Origin: Bacteroidales bacterium
GTDB lineage: Bacteria; Bacteroidota; Bacteroidia; Bacteroidales; F082
DNA length: 64,000 nucleotides
Reading direction: 5' to 3'
Assembly: GCA_018400955.1 (NCBI GenBank)
Contig: JAGYLH010000002.1
Span: 46,520 to 110,519, forward strand
Part shown: one piece after another, positions 49,947 to 60,202 of the stretch
Layout of the letters: every line of letters begins with the position of its first letter
How positions within the stretch are numbered: position 1 is the stretch's first letter
The notes under the pieces: model-generated
What the model saw: the letters and a program-made list of their open reading frames with translations, nothing else
Databases searched by the model: none
What the model was told of the DNA's origin: nothing
Translations under genes and position numbers: made by a program

Positions 49947-51689
49947 ATGCATAATAAAGCGAGAATAAGTAAGTTTTTGGGATTTGATTCAAATGTTGGA
50001 TCAGCGCAATTGCGTTTGGGATTGATTGCAGCCTTTTTTCTATACGGTGTTTTTGGCTTTCTGGATGTGTTTATGCTTTCAGAAAACTATAAATCTGCCT
50101 GGTTTATAAGGTATGCTTTGATCACCCCATTTCTGATAATCACATTCATTCTTTCATACACGAATATTTTCCGAAAAATAGAGCGCCCATTTTTGGTTTT
50201 TTTGGTTGTTCTTGGCCAGATAGGCATTCTGGCAATGATCGTTATTGCTGAACCTACTGAATATGCTTTTTTCGGATATTATGCCGGGCTATTACTCGTC
50301 ATCTTATGGGCCAGTTTTGTGTTTCATTTTACGGTAAAAGAAACACTTTTTATAATTGCATCTGCCGTATTATTCTACAACATTGTAGCCATAATGCATC
50401 AGGGGTTACTTTCGAAAGGTATTCACTCCAAAGAATTTGCCTGGTTACTTGGAAATAATTTTTTCACCATCGGCACTGGTGTAATGGCTTTGATTGGTTC
50501 GTATCATTTAAAAAAATCGCATCAGGCATTGCAGGAAGAGAACGTTAAATTTAAAGAAGCTAAAGAAAAAGCCGAGCAGAGTGACCGCTTAAAAACCTCA
50601 TTTTTGCAAAATATCAGCCACGAAATCCGAACCCCGATGAACAGCATTCTGGGGTTTATCAACCTGTTGCAAGAGCCAGATTTATCCGATGATGAAAAGC
50701 AGGAATACTACGACATCATCAAAACGAGCAGCGACCGTATGCTCAATACCATGCACAATATAATTGAGGTGGCAAAGTTCGAAAGCCGCATAATTGAGAC
50801 TGAGTTAATAAATTTTGATGTAAACGCTGAAATAAATCAACTTATCGAATTGATTGAGCCCCAAGCCCGCAGCAAACATTTATCCATTCATACTGAAATA
50901 GCTGATATACATAACAAAATTTTCATTCATTCGGACAAGAACAAACTTCGAATTATACTTTTTAACCTATTGGATAATGCCATTAAATTCACCGCTTCAG
51001 GCTCTATAACAATAGGATACGTTCGGGAGGCTGAGACACTGCATTTTTTCGTTAAAGATACAGGCATAGGAATTGAGATTGATAAGCAGCAGGCTGTTTT
51101 TGAGCGGTTTATGCAGGCAGATAGTTCCACAACACGACGATATGAAGGTACAGGTTTGGGCCTCACGCTAGCCAAAGCCTATACGGAATTGCTTGGAGGC
51201 TCCATTGCACTTGAATCAAAACCGGAAAAGGGCTCAATCTTTACGGTTGTTCTTCCTTGTGGGCCCATTTCAGATGCTGAAAAGGTTGTAAGCCCCTTTA
51301 ATTTTGATGCTTTGCCGGAAACTGAAAAACAACACCTTGTATTGATTGTAGAAGATGACGATGCCAATGCTTTTTTTCTCAGGTCGGCTCTTCGGATTTC
51401 CGGGATGGAAGTTCTTGAGGCATCGAATGGGAAAGAGGCTGTGGAAATTTGCAAAAAAACACCTTCCATAAAACTCATTTTGATGGACCTGAAAATGCCT
51501 GTAATGGATGGATTTGCAGCAACAAGACACATCAGGCTATTTAATAAGGATGTAATAATCATTGCGCAAACAGCCTATGCTTTTTCTGACGACAGGCAAA
51601 AGGCCCTGCAGGCTGGCTGCAATGATTATATGGCCAAGCCAACGCCAGGAAAGCAACTGCTGAAAATGGTAAAAGACTACTTGGATTGA
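49947..51689 (+). CDS. Hybrid sensor histidine kinase with multi-TM N-terminus and C-terminal receiver
   Basis: TSFLQNISHEIRTPMNSILGFINLLQ; NAIKFTASG; DTGIGI; GTGLGLTLAKAYTELLGG; receiver VLIVEDD...ILMDLKMPVMDGFAATRHIR. Confidence 0.94.
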   Translation: MHNKARISKFLGFDSNVGSAQLRLGLIAAFFLYGVFGFLDVFMLSENYKSAWFIRYALITPFLIITFILSYTNIFRKIERPFLVFLVVLGQIGILAMIVIAEPTEYAFFGYYAGLLLVILWASFVFHFTVKETLFIIASAVLFYNIVAIMHQGLLSKGIHSKEFAWLLGNNFFTIGTGVMALIGSYHLKKSHQALQEENVKFKEAKEKAEQSDRLKTSFLQNISHEIRTPMNSILGFINLLQEPDLSDDEKQEYYDIIKTSSDRMLNTMHNIIEVAKFESRIIETELINFDVNAEINQLIELIEPQARSKHLSIHTEIADIHNKIFIHSDKNKLRIILFNLLDNAIKFTASGSITIGYVREAETLHFFVKDTGIGIEIDKQQAVFERFMQADSSTTRRYEGTGLGLTLAKAYTELLGGSIALESKPEKGSIFTVVLPCGPISDAEKVVSPFNFDALPETEKQHLVLIVEDDDANAFFLRSALRISGMEVLEASNGKEAVEICKKTPSIKLILMDLKMPVMDGFAATRHIRLFNKDVIIIAQTAYAFSDDRQKALQAGCNDYMAKPTPGKQLLKMVKDYLD

Positions 51690-51711
51690 TTAAAGTGAAT
51701 TTTCCAAAAAA

Positions 51712-51748
51712 AAACAAGCCGGAGATGTTTAACATGTCCGGCCTGTTT
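51712..51748. terminator. Bidirectional terminator-like hairpin between hybrid kinase and OmpP1-like gene
   Basis: AAACAAGCCGGAGATGTTTAACATGTCCGGCCTGTTT between convergent genes, flanked by an A-run and T-rich tail. Confidence 0.75.
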
Positions 51749-51767
51749 ATTTAATTCAATTTGATTC

Positions 51768-53357
51768 TTAGAAACTTAAATCCAAACCAACTGCAAACAC
51801 AGTGGCCTTTCGGGCATAAGTTTCGCCATATGTACCAAAGCTTTTAACATCAGGCCTGTAAAAAGTACGCATGGCACCAAGGTTTACACCTATATTTTCT
51901 GTTGCTTTGAAGAGTATGCCTCCGCCCAAGCTCCAAGTTGACAAGCTGTGGCTTAAATCACTTTGATAATCAGGTTTAACACCTGTTTCAGTAAACAAAT
52001 AGCCAAAACTAAACTCCCACTTCTCGAGAGGACGGTAATCCATACCTACGGCAAACTCCCACAAGTTTTTATCCATCAACTGGTCATTTTTTACATATTG
52101 GCCATTCAGGATTTTTCCATATTCGGCACCTTTATCAAAATAGGTATGATAACCAGTACTTAAGCTAACCCTTTCGGAAAAATCAAAATTGGCACCGATT
52201 GACAGCATGGCCGGCATATCGCTGGGCACTTCCACACCGTCAGGATAGAGGCCTACATTGTCAATTTTTGTATCGTTTTTCACTTTCATGCTAGCCTTGT
52301 GCTCGTATTTGATGCCGATATTGAACCAATCAAAAGTCAGGTTGATGCCAACGATAGGTACGATACCTGTGCCGCTTTGAGTGGCATCAACTTCCATATC
52401 GCCCGAAGCTGCTGCATTTTGCGTCATGGCTCCCTGCTGGGCCACAAAGCTAGGTGTAGCCAGGGCATAAGCTCCCTGAATTTGACCAATATTCAGCTGC
52501 ATAGGATCAATGGCCGGGTTGATCAGGGCAAAACCTCCGGCAATGCCAGCAACCTGCTCAGCCGAAAGCAATCCTGCTCCCTGGGCCTGCGCCAAGGTTA
52601 GACTGGCCAGATTGTTATCAATAAGGGGCTGCAAAGAGCCGGCAACACCAGCAAGGTTTCCAAACAAGCCTGCCATCGAGTTAAAGAAATCAGGCGCTTT
52701 TACCATTCCACCCGAATTGCCAAGCGGCGGGAATACCGGATTGATCATAATGTTGCGCACATAACCCTGATAACTGTTGTTGATCATCACATAGCGGGCA
52801 CCCAGGCTAACTGATACCACCTCGCTCAGTTGATAGCTTACATTTCCCTGTATCCCATAAAAAACGGAGTTGCCTTCGAAAAAAGTTTCGTAGCTATAGC
52901 CTGTAGTTGGTATTCCTCCGGCAGAAAGGGAGCCAGGGATGGAGGCCACCATCATTTCAAAAGAAGGCAACCCATCTTCATAAGTAGCACTTCCGCCGCC
53001 ACCAATTGGATTAAAACCAAACGAAACAGCCAGTTTATTCTTTTTGTAAGCCACATAAGCTGAAGGAAACAAAGGTGCCGAAACACTGCCTTCGAACGTA
53101 TTCCTGTTCAAACCTGGATAAGTAGTTGAAACAGTGCGCATTTGACTGATAAATTGGTTATTCAGCGAAATATGAAATCCATCCCGCATTTGGGTCAATC
53201 CAGCAGGGTTAAAATAGGTTGCATCAATTCCGAGAGAGGCATCCCTGGCAGGATTTCGGATAAAAGAAGCACTTTGGTTGGTGTTTGTCACAATGCCACC
53301 AGCCATCAATGCCATAGCTAAAAAGCTGAATGATAAAGTAAAAAGTGTTTTTCTCAT
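51768..53357 (-). CDS. OmpP1/FadL/TodX-like outer-membrane transport protein
   Basis: Signal peptide; SFIRNPARDASLGIDATYFNPAGLTQMRDGFHISLNNQF; long barrel ending KATVFAVGLDLSF. Confidence 0.88.
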   Translation of the reverse strand: MRKTLFTLSFSFLAMALMAGGIVTNTNQSASFIRNPARDASLGIDATYFNPAGLTQMRDGFHISLNNQFISQMRTVSTTYPGLNRNTFEGSVSAPLFPSAYVAYKKNKLAVSFGFNPIGGGGSATYEDGLPSFEMMVASIPGSLSAGGIPTTGYSYETFFEGNSVFYGIQGNVSYQLSEVVSVSLGARYVMINNSYQGYVRNIMINPVFPPLGNSGGMVKAPDFFNSMAGLFGNLAGVAGSLQPLIDNNLASLTLAQAQGAGLLSAEQVAGIAGGFALINPAIDPMQLNIGQIQGAYALATPSFVAQQGAMTQNAAASGDMEVDATQSGTGIVPIVGINLTFDWFNIGIKYEHKASMKVKNDTKIDNVGLYPDGVEVPSDMPAMLSIGANFDFSERVSLSTGYHTYFDKGAEYGKILNGQYVKNDQLMDKNLWEFAVGMDYRPLEKWEFSFGYLFTETGVKPDYQSDLSHSLSTWSLGGGILFKATENIGVNLGAMRTFYRPDVKSFGTYGETYARKATVFAVGLDLSF

Positions 53358-53558
53358 AGCAATTTTTTATTGGTTAAGTCCGGCTAAAATATGGTAAGTT
53401 TTCGATATACAGAAATTCTACTGTTTTTTTTTCACAGCAGATGATATTACATACCGAGGTATGATGCATGAAAACAATAAAAATAACTTTACTTTTTTTT
53501 GAACACTCGATGATAACCAAAATGGCTATCACAGCATGAAAAAGTCAAAAATACAACT

Positions 53559-54107
53559 CTATTCAATAGGTTGAATGGAAGGCTTACTGCTTTTATCAGC
53601 CTGAAATGCTAAAATTCGATTTGCCAGATCATTCACGTCAATCGACTCTCCTTTTATTATAATGTCAGCCTGACTGTACCATATATTGCGATTCCGCAGA
53701 TGGTTGTGCACATATTCAAGGAGCTGATCAGCAGATGATTTGCCACGCATAAGCGGTCGCTTTCGCTTTGATGCCTGAATCCTGTTTACAAGCGACTTGG
53801 GATTCATTTCAAGGTAAATGGTTATGCCAAACTGCTTCATCCACTCCATATTGTTATAAAAACACGGGGTGCCTCCTCCAGTAGCGATTACAACATTATT
53901 TAATAAGATTGTTTCTTTAAGCAAACGGCTTTCGAGCTTACGAAAAAGTGTTTCATCATATTTTTCAAAAAAACGGTTTATATCAATCCTAAATCGTTGC
54001 TCAAACAATTCATCCAGGTCGAAACGCAGCAACTCCAGTTTTTTAGCCAATTTCTCCGAAACCGTGCTTTTGCCTGAGCCCATATACCCGATGATGTAGA
54101 TCCGCAT
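53559..54107 (-). CDS. aroK: Shikimate kinase
   Basis: IYIIGYMGSGKSTVSEKLAKKL; FRKLESRLLKE; VIATGGGTPCF; KRPLM. Confidence 0.92.
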   Translation of the reverse strand: MRIYIIGYMGSGKSTVSEKLAKKLELLRFDLDELFEQRFRIDINRFFEKYDETLFRKLESRLLKETILLNNVVIATGGGTPCFYNNMEWMKQFGITIYLEMNPKSLVNRIQASKRKRPLMRGKSSADQLLEYVHNHLRNRNIWYSQADIIIKGESIDVNDLANRILAFQADKSSKPSIQPIE

Positions 54108-54125
54108 GCTGTCAGCCTTTTGTAA

Positions 54126-55088
54126 TTATTTACGGGCAATAACTTTTTGTACAGCCTCTGCAATATGATCTGCATCAAGCCCATAGGCCTCCATCAGCTG
54201 ATCTGGTGTCCCACTTTGCCCAAAACGATCGTTCACAGCAACCATCTCCATTGGCAACGGCAGTTGGCGAGCCAACAGGCCGGCTATGCTTTCACCCAAT
54301 CCGCCATATTGCTGATGCTCTTCGGCTGTAACAACACATCGGGTTTTAGCTACTGACGCCAATACTGCTTCTTCGTCCAGGGGTTTGATCGTATGCAGGT
54401 TAATCAACTCCGCATCGATACCCTTTTCCTTTAGAATCGTAAGTGCCTCTATGGCTTTCCAAACCAAATGGCCGGTTGCAATAATGGTTACATCCCTTCC
54501 AGGTTTCAGGGTGATGGCCTTGCCAATCTCAAATTGTTGATCTGCCGGTGTAAAATTGGGCACTTTGGGCCGGCCAAATCGCAAATAAACAGGCCCTGTG
54601 TGCTCAGCGATGGCTATGGTAGCGGCTTTGGTTTGGTTGTAGTCGCAGGGCACAATTACCGTCATACCCGGCAACATCTTCATCAAACCAATGTCTTCCA
54701 GTATTTGGTGTGTAGCACCATCTTCCCCCAAGGTAATACCGGCATGTGAAGCACAAATTTTAACGTTTTTACCTGAATAAGCTATGGATTGCCTGATTTG
54801 ATCATACACCCTGCCTGTCGAAAAATTGGCAAAAGTACCCGTGAAGGGAATAAAGCCTCCAATTGTCAGTCCAGCTGCCATACCCATCATATTGGCCTCA
54901 GAAATACCGGTTTGAAAAAAGCGATCCGGGAATTCGTTGGCAAAGGCACCCATTTTCAGCGAGCCGATTAAGTCGGCACACAGGCCAACAATGCGTGGGT
55001 TGGTTTTGCCAAGTTCATATAAACCATCACCAAAACCTGATCGTGTATCCTGGTGATTTTGAATTTTAAAATCCATTTTGTTCAACAT
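54126..55088 (-). CDS. Transketolase, C-terminal subunit
   Basis: TRSGFGDGLYELGKTNPRIVGLCADLIGSLKM; FFQTGISEANMMGMAAGLTIGGFIPFTGTFANFS; GEDGATHQILEDIGLMKMLPGMTVIVPCD. Confidence 0.94.
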   Translation of the reverse strand: MLNKMDFKIQNHQDTRSGFGDGLYELGKTNPRIVGLCADLIGSLKMGAFANEFPDRFFQTGISEANMMGMAAGLTIGGFIPFTGTFANFSTGRVYDQIRQSIAYSGKNVKICASHAGITLGEDGATHQILEDIGLMKMLPGMTVIVPCDYNQTKAATIAIAEHTGPVYLRFGRPKVPNFTPADQQFEIGKAITLKPGRDVTIIATGHLVWKAIEALTILKEKGIDAELINLHTIKPLDEEAVLASVAKTRCVVTAEEHQQYGGLGESIAGLLARQLPLPMEMVAVNDRFGQSGTPDQLMEAYGLDADHIAEAVQKVIARK

Positions 55089-55109
55089 TTTAATAAATCA
55101 AGCTTTGTT

Positions 55110-55955
55110 TTAATAGTCTCCCAGTGTTTCCTCTAATTGAGAGAGGGCATCGGCCAATTGCTCATCATTGGGCGGAATGCCGTGCCATTTGTGGCTTCCC
55201 ATCATAAAATCAACTCCCTGGCCCATTTCGGTTTTCATGAGGAGCAGTTGGGGTACACCTTTATTGGCTCCCTGACGGGCCATTTTCAATTCCTTGATAA
55301 GCTGCTGCATATCATTTCCATTAATTGGGATCACCTTCCAGCCAAAGCTTTCGTATTTGCCTTTTAAATCGCCTAAAGGCATCACATCGTCAACCGCCCC
55401 GTCGATTTGCTGTCCGTTATAGTCAATAATGGCAATTAAGTTGTCAATTTTGCGTGAGCCGGCATGCAAAGCAGCTTCCCAAATCTGCCCTTCTTGCTGC
55501 TCACCATCGCCCATCAAAACAAAAACCAGGGAAGGATCATTGTTGAGCCGTTTGGCCAATGCAGCACCAATGGCTACCGACAAGCCCTGCCCCAGCGATC
55601 CGCTTGCCACGCGCACTCCCGGTAATTCTTCCAAAGTAGCCGGATGGCCTTGTAAACGCGAATGAATTTTGCGGAAGCTTGCCAGTTCGCTCACCGGGAA
55701 ATAGCCACTACGGGCCAGGGCACTATAGAATACCGGGCTTATGTGGCCATTGGAAAGGAAAAACAAATCCTCCCCTTCCCCATCCATAGTAAAATGATCA
55801 GGTCTATGGTTTAGTTCGCTAAAATACAGGGCGGTAAATAGATCTGCACAACCGAGTGATCCGCCCGGATGGCCCGATTGGCAAGCATGCACCATGCGCA
55901 CAATATCGCGTCGGATTTGGGTGGCAATACGCTGAAATTTAGTAATATCTGACAT
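55110..55955 (-). CDS. Transketolase, N-terminal (ThDP-binding) subunit
   Basis: IRRDIVRMVHACQSGHPGGSLGCADLFTALYF; GSLGQGLSVAIGAALAKR; MGDGEQQEGQIWEAALHAGSRKIDNLIAIIDYNGQQIDG. Confidence 0.94.
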   Translation of the reverse strand: MSDITKFQRIATQIRRDIVRMVHACQSGHPGGSLGCADLFTALYFSELNHRPDHFTMDGEGEDLFFLSNGHISPVFYSALARSGYFPVSELASFRKIHSRLQGHPATLEELPGVRVASGSLGQGLSVAIGAALAKRLNNDPSLVFVLMGDGEQQEGQIWEAALHAGSRKIDNLIAIIDYNGQQIDGAVDDVMPLGDLKGKYESFGWKVIPINGNDMQQLIKELKMARQGANKGVPQLLLMKTEMGQGVDFMMGSHKWHGIPPNDEQLADALSQLEETLGDY

Positions 55956-56183
55956 ATAAATTGAATCGTTTATACAAAATCAAAATAACCTATAGCAAGT
56001 TCTGACGAAGGTGCAAAAGTAAGGATTATCGACCAGTAATTTTGATGCGTATTGTTTACCGAATAAATTATTCTTGAATTGTATTGGGGAACTGTTTCAT
56101 GTTAACCGAAAGCACAATAAACCGTATATTCGCGGTTCCTTTGATTCTTTACATTATTAATAATACAAATTAAACTTTCAAAC

Positions 56184-57491
56184 ATGAACCAAACCCTTTT
56201 GCGCATTTGTCTGGCTTGCATAGCTTGTATGGCTTTAATACCTGTTGGAATTGTTGCGCAATCAAACTTTGAAAATGGCTTCATTATCCATAGAGGTGGT
56301 GATACTATTTCTGGATTAATCGATAACAGGCAATGGGATGTACATCCTGAAAGGATTGCATTCAAGGCAAATAGCCAATCAGCTATTGATTGGTTTACAG
56401 CCACCGAAATTAAAGGCTTTGGGGTGGGCGATTTGGTTTTTATCAGTGCCGTGGTTGAAGTTGATGTAAGTTCACACAATTTGGATGATCTTGGAACTGA
56501 CTCGCAGTTTATTTTGGAAAATTATGAAGCTTTTTTGCAAGTCATCGTGCGCGGCGATAAAAGCTTGTTTTTTCATAAAGACAAAAATGGCAAAGAGTAT
56601 TTCTTCATCGAAAGGGAGGGAAGTATTGAATGGCTTTTTCATAAAAATTATTACCACAAGAAAACAAGTGGTAGTAAAGCAGGCAGTTATAAACAAACCA
56701 ATAGCCGCTATGTAGGTCAACTAAGCCTTTATTTTGCAGACTGTCCTGAAATTTCGGGTAACATTCAAGGTGCCGGTTATAACCTTTCAAGCTTATTTAA
56801 GCTTTTTAAGCAATTTTATAAAAAATGTGGAGGATACTATTCTATTATGCCTGACCTGGTTGGGGCTAAGTCAATAAAGCGGCTCGATCTGGTCGCAAGC
56901 TTTACACACACTAAAATGAGTTTTAATGGCACCCGACCTTGGTTAGCCAATGCTGATTTTCCAGCAAACATTGGTATTACAGGAGGTTTGGGTTTTGAGA
57001 TAATTTTTCCACGTTCAAATTATGCATCCGCATTTTATTTTGAAATAGTTACTAATAGAATTAAAACTAAAGCCTCGTATTTATATTATGACATGGGTGG
57101 ATTTCAAACCTATAAGCATACTTCTTTTGATATGCAGTATCTGAAGTTAAAAACCTTGTACCAATATAATTATACTCTATTAAACACCAGGCTGTTTGCC
57201 AATGCAGGTTTAGGTTTTGGGCTCATTGTAAATCGAGACAATGTATTAATAACTGAAAGAATTACCCCCAGCCAAACAACAGAATCTCCCAGCTTACCAC
57301 TCAGCAATGATTTTGGCAATGAAATGATCAGAACATTTGATCCTTCGATAATTATTGGAGTGGGTGCCAATTACAATCGCATCACATTAAGGGCGCAATA
57401 TGAATGGCATATGGGTCCTTCTGAAATGTTTGGTCTTGGTGCACCAGTTAAACGTATTTACCTTAGCCTTGGCTATGCAATTTTAGAATAG
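56184..57491 (+). CDS. Secreted/outer-membrane protein of unknown function
   Basis: Signal peptide MNQTLLRICLACIACMALIPVGIVAQS; C-terminal barrel-like strands ending VKRIYLSLGYAILE. Confidence 0.7.
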   Translation: MNQTLLRICLACIACMALIPVGIVAQSNFENGFIIHRGGDTISGLIDNRQWDVHPERIAFKANSQSAIDWFTATEIKGFGVGDLVFISAVVEVDVSSHNLDDLGTDSQFILENYEAFLQVIVRGDKSLFFHKDKNGKEYFFIEREGSIEWLFHKNYYHKKTSGSKAGSYKQTNSRYVGQLSLYFADCPEISGNIQGAGYNLSSLFKLFKQFYKKCGGYYSIMPDLVGAKSIKRLDLVASFTHTKMSFNGTRPWLANADFPANIGITGGLGFEIIFPRSNYASAFYFEIVTNRIKTKASYLYYDMGGFQTYKHTSFDMQYLKLKTLYQYNYTLLNTRLFANAGLGFGLIVNRDNVLITERITPSQTTESPSLPLSNDFGNEMIRTFDPSIIIGVGANYNRITLRAQYEWHMGPSEMFGLGAPVKRIYLSLGYAILE

Positions 57492-57509
57492 TTTTGTAAA
57501 AACAAAAAT

Positions 57510-58466
57510 ATGCCTGTACCCTTCTTGTATTCGGATTGCACTAATGCAAAAGGTTTTGAGCAACTAAAAATTGCCCAGCCCGATGATTATGAAGGCAAGG
57601 TTGTTTGCACACTATTGCGAAGCAAAACCAATCCATCAGGCCATAAAGCCATACTTTATTTGCATGGCTTCAACGATTACTTTTTTAACAACTGGTTGGG
57701 CAATCAGTTAGCTGACCAAGCTTATCATTTTTATGCCCTCGATTTGCGAAAAAGCGGTCGCTCGTGGCTGCCGCATCAAAAGTTCAACAATTTGCGCCAT
57801 ATCAGCGAGTATATGGAAGATATAGATGCCGCTCTCGCCCAATTGGCCAGTGAAGGCATCGAAATGGTTTTACTTTACGGGCATTCTATGGGTGGCTTAA
57901 TGGCGGCATATTACGCCAGCAAACATCCACACCACAACATGATTAGGGCCGTTGTACTTAATAGCCCATTTTTCGAAATGAACGAAGATTGGCTCACGCG
58001 CAAGCTGCTGCTACACCTTACTGCATTTCTGGCCAGCTGGTTTCCGGATGCACTTGTCCCCGGTGGTTTTTCAAAGTTCTATGGACCCAGCCTGCACCAA
58101 AGTGCTTATGGCGAATGGGATTATAAGCTCGAATGGAAGCCCCACATCATGCCAAAAGTAAATATGGGCTGGACAAAGGCTATATTTCGTTGTCAACAAG
58201 AGGCGCAAAAAGGGCTTGAGATCAAACAGCCTGTATTGGTTTTGCATCCTGAAAAATCAGTTTACGGCCACAAATGGAAAAAGGAATTTTCCACAGCTGA
58301 CGCCGTCCTGCGCGTTTCGAGTATCAGAAAATTCAGCCAGAAAATAAAGGGTGATTGCACCATCTTAGCTATTGAAAATGCGGTACATGATGTGATGCTT
58401 TCGCAAAAGCCGGTTCGAGAAATGGCCTTTGCACAACTGATTAATTGGGCTAAAAAATATGTTTAG
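57510..58466 (+). CDS. Alpha/beta hydrolase (serine aminopeptidase S33/lysophospholipase-like)
   Basis: AILYLHGFNDYFFNNWLGNQLADQAYHFYALDLRKSGRS; nucleophile elbow LLYGHSMGGLMAAYYAS; terminal His in AIENAVHDVMLS. Confidence 0.9.
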   Translation: MPVPFLYSDCTNAKGFEQLKIAQPDDYEGKVVCTLLRSKTNPSGHKAILYLHGFNDYFFNNWLGNQLADQAYHFYALDLRKSGRSWLPHQKFNNLRHISEYMEDIDAALAQLASEGIEMVLLYGHSMGGLMAAYYASKHPHHNMIRAVVLNSPFFEMNEDWLTRKLLLHLTAFLASWFPDALVPGGFSKFYGPSLHQSAYGEWDYKLEWKPHIMPKVNMGWTKAIFRCQQEAQKGLEIKQPVLVLHPEKSVYGHKWKKEFSTADAVLRVSSIRKFSQKIKGDCTILAIENAVHDVMLSQKPVREMAFAQLINWAKKYV

Positions 58467-58559
58467 GGTTCGTGATCAATTCGAGTAATAAAATGCTTAT
58501 CTTTGCACTCCTTTTTGGCACACTTATGTGTTATATAAAGGAGGCATACCCAATTTCAT

Positions 58560-58957
58560 GGGGCTGACTGGTTTTGACAGCAAGATGAATGGTTATGTAA
58601 GCATGCCGAGCCTTGCGATGACGCTCGTAAATCTTGATCGCACAACAACAACTGGCGACAATAACTACGCTCTCGCTGCTTAAACTGAAGTTCAGTAAGT
58701 TATAGCTTCATCTCGTTACTAGGTGACGAGACGAGACATCCCGCAGGTGGAAATTCCTGATACCGGCCTGACCACGGGGTGCTAATCAATTTCGGGATAG
58801 CCTTGCAAGCACTTCGATTGCCGGGCGAAATTCAGAAGATAAGACTTGGTTTAGGGTGACTGTTTCCTTGCCAGGTACGAAAATCAAGAACAGGATAAGC
58901 ATGTAGAAAGCCTAATGGTTCCTTGTTTGGACCCGGGTTCGATTCCCGGCAGCTCCA
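58560..58957 (+). ncRNA. ssrA: tmRNA
   Basis: 5' GGGGCTGA...GGTTTTGACAGC and 3' GGGTTCGATTCCCGGCAGCTCCA pair as the tRNA-like acceptor/T arm (GGGGCTG/CAGCTCC); tag ORF 58654..58683 encodes GDNNYALAA-stop; CCA not encoded. Confidence 0.96.
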
Positions 58958-58981
58958 CTTTCATAGAAAGTCATACCGCGT

Positions 58982-59009
58982 AAAAGCTATCAAATGGTAG
59001 CTTTTTTTT
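58982..59009 (+). terminator. Rho-independent terminator downstream of tmRNA
   Basis: AAAAGCTATC-aaat-GGTAGCTTTT followed by a T run. Confidence 0.85.
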
Positions 59010-59029
59010 GTTGATATCTTATACCGTGA

Positions 59030-60094
59030 CTACTCTTTCATAATTTTCCAACTCATCCCCTTCTTTCCACGTTGGAGTTGTACCAAATAAAGCCCGGCAG
59101 GCAAAGCAGATACATCCAGTGCATCTTCAGTGGCATTGCCCTCAAGCAAGAGCATGCCCGAAAGATCAAAAATTCGGTAATGATAACTTTCAGAATTTTT
59201 GAAATATAATTGATTTCCAATTAATTGAACAGATGGTTTGTGTGCAGGGAAGAATTGATTGAGCCCCACCGGGTCCCATTCATAATAGTAAGATTCGGAG
59301 ATAGATGTGCAGCCGTTCCCATCTGAAAAACGGAAACTATAATAACCGCTGTTTTCAGGGATCAGGAATTCGCCGGTGGCTCCAGGTATGGGCAACAATC
59401 CGGCATACCATTGACCGGGAAATACTGAGGTAAACAGGGTGTCATCCTTCTGGGACAATTCAGGTATTGGCGGCACATGCAGGACCACAGGCAAACCAAT
59501 GCTGTACTGCACATAATCGGGGCAAATGGATGGAGACCCCCGTACTGTATAAACGCCAGATTGATCCACCTGATAGATGGGGTTGTTTGCACCTTCGATG
59601 GGGTTTCCATTGCGGAACCACTGCACATTGTTGGTGTAAGGGCTCATTACTTCAAAAAATAACTCATCGTCGGAGCACATTTCCCAGCCATCGCCTGTGT
59701 ACCAATAACCATTTCCGTAACTGGAAACAACAAGGGGAATAAACACATAGCCATCTACCAATACGGATGGCGACAAACCTGATTCGTCGCCCTGGGTAAC
59801 ATAAACGCTGAAGTTGGCCCCAACATCCGCCGAATAGCTGACTGTATGGTTTTGAGCCGTCGCCCCGCTGACAGGGTTGCCATTTTTATACCATTGGTAA
59901 GTATCATATGCCTGCGTTGACAGGGTTTCGCTGCCACCCGGACAAAGGATTACATCCCCGTTGATAATGGTAGGGTTTAGTGATTGTGCACCAACTATAC
60001 CACAACTAAAAAATAAGGTTAAAAACAGGCCGACACGGAAAAACGCTCTGAATCTGTTGTCTTTTTGCATGATTTTAAGTTGTTTCATTTTCAA
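59030..60094 (-). CDS. Secreted protein with Ig-like segments and T9SS C-terminal sorting domain
   Basis: Signal peptide FLTLFFSCGIVGAQS; repeated YQWYKNGNPVSGAT / VQWFRNGNPIEGAN units; tail YHYRIFDLSGMLLLEGNATEDALDVSALPAGLYLVQLQRGKKGMSWKIMKE. Confidence 0.88.
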   Translation of the reverse strand: MKMKQLKIMQKDNRFRAFFRVGLFLTLFFSCGIVGAQSLNPTIINGDVILCPGGSETLSTQAYDTYQWYKNGNPVSGATAQNHTVSYSADVGANFSVYVTQGDESGLSPSVLVDGYVFIPLVVSSYGNGYWYTGDGWEMCSDDELFFEVMSPYTNNVQWFRNGNPIEGANNPIYQVDQSGVYTVRGSPSICPDYVQYSIGLPVVLHVPPIPELSQKDDTLFTSVFPGQWYAGLLPIPGATGEFLIPENSGYYSFRFSDGNGCTSISESYYYEWDPVGLNQFFPAHKPSVQLIGNQLYFKNSESYHYRIFDLSGMLLLEGNATEDALDVSALPAGLYLVQLQRGKKGMSWKIMKE

Positions 60095-60202
60095 AACTTA
60101 TGTTTGAATTCATTGGTCCTGGTTTGTTGCTACAATGTTACAAAATATGTTGGCACCTCACTGAACATGAAAGGCATTTTATGTAATTTTGCAAACCATT
60201 CC

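Noticed and set aside
54126-55955. Transketolase in two ORFs taken as a frameshifted gene
   Set aside because: The two subunits are separated by a proper gap with independent starts and intact domains; split transketolases are established in bacteria and archaea.
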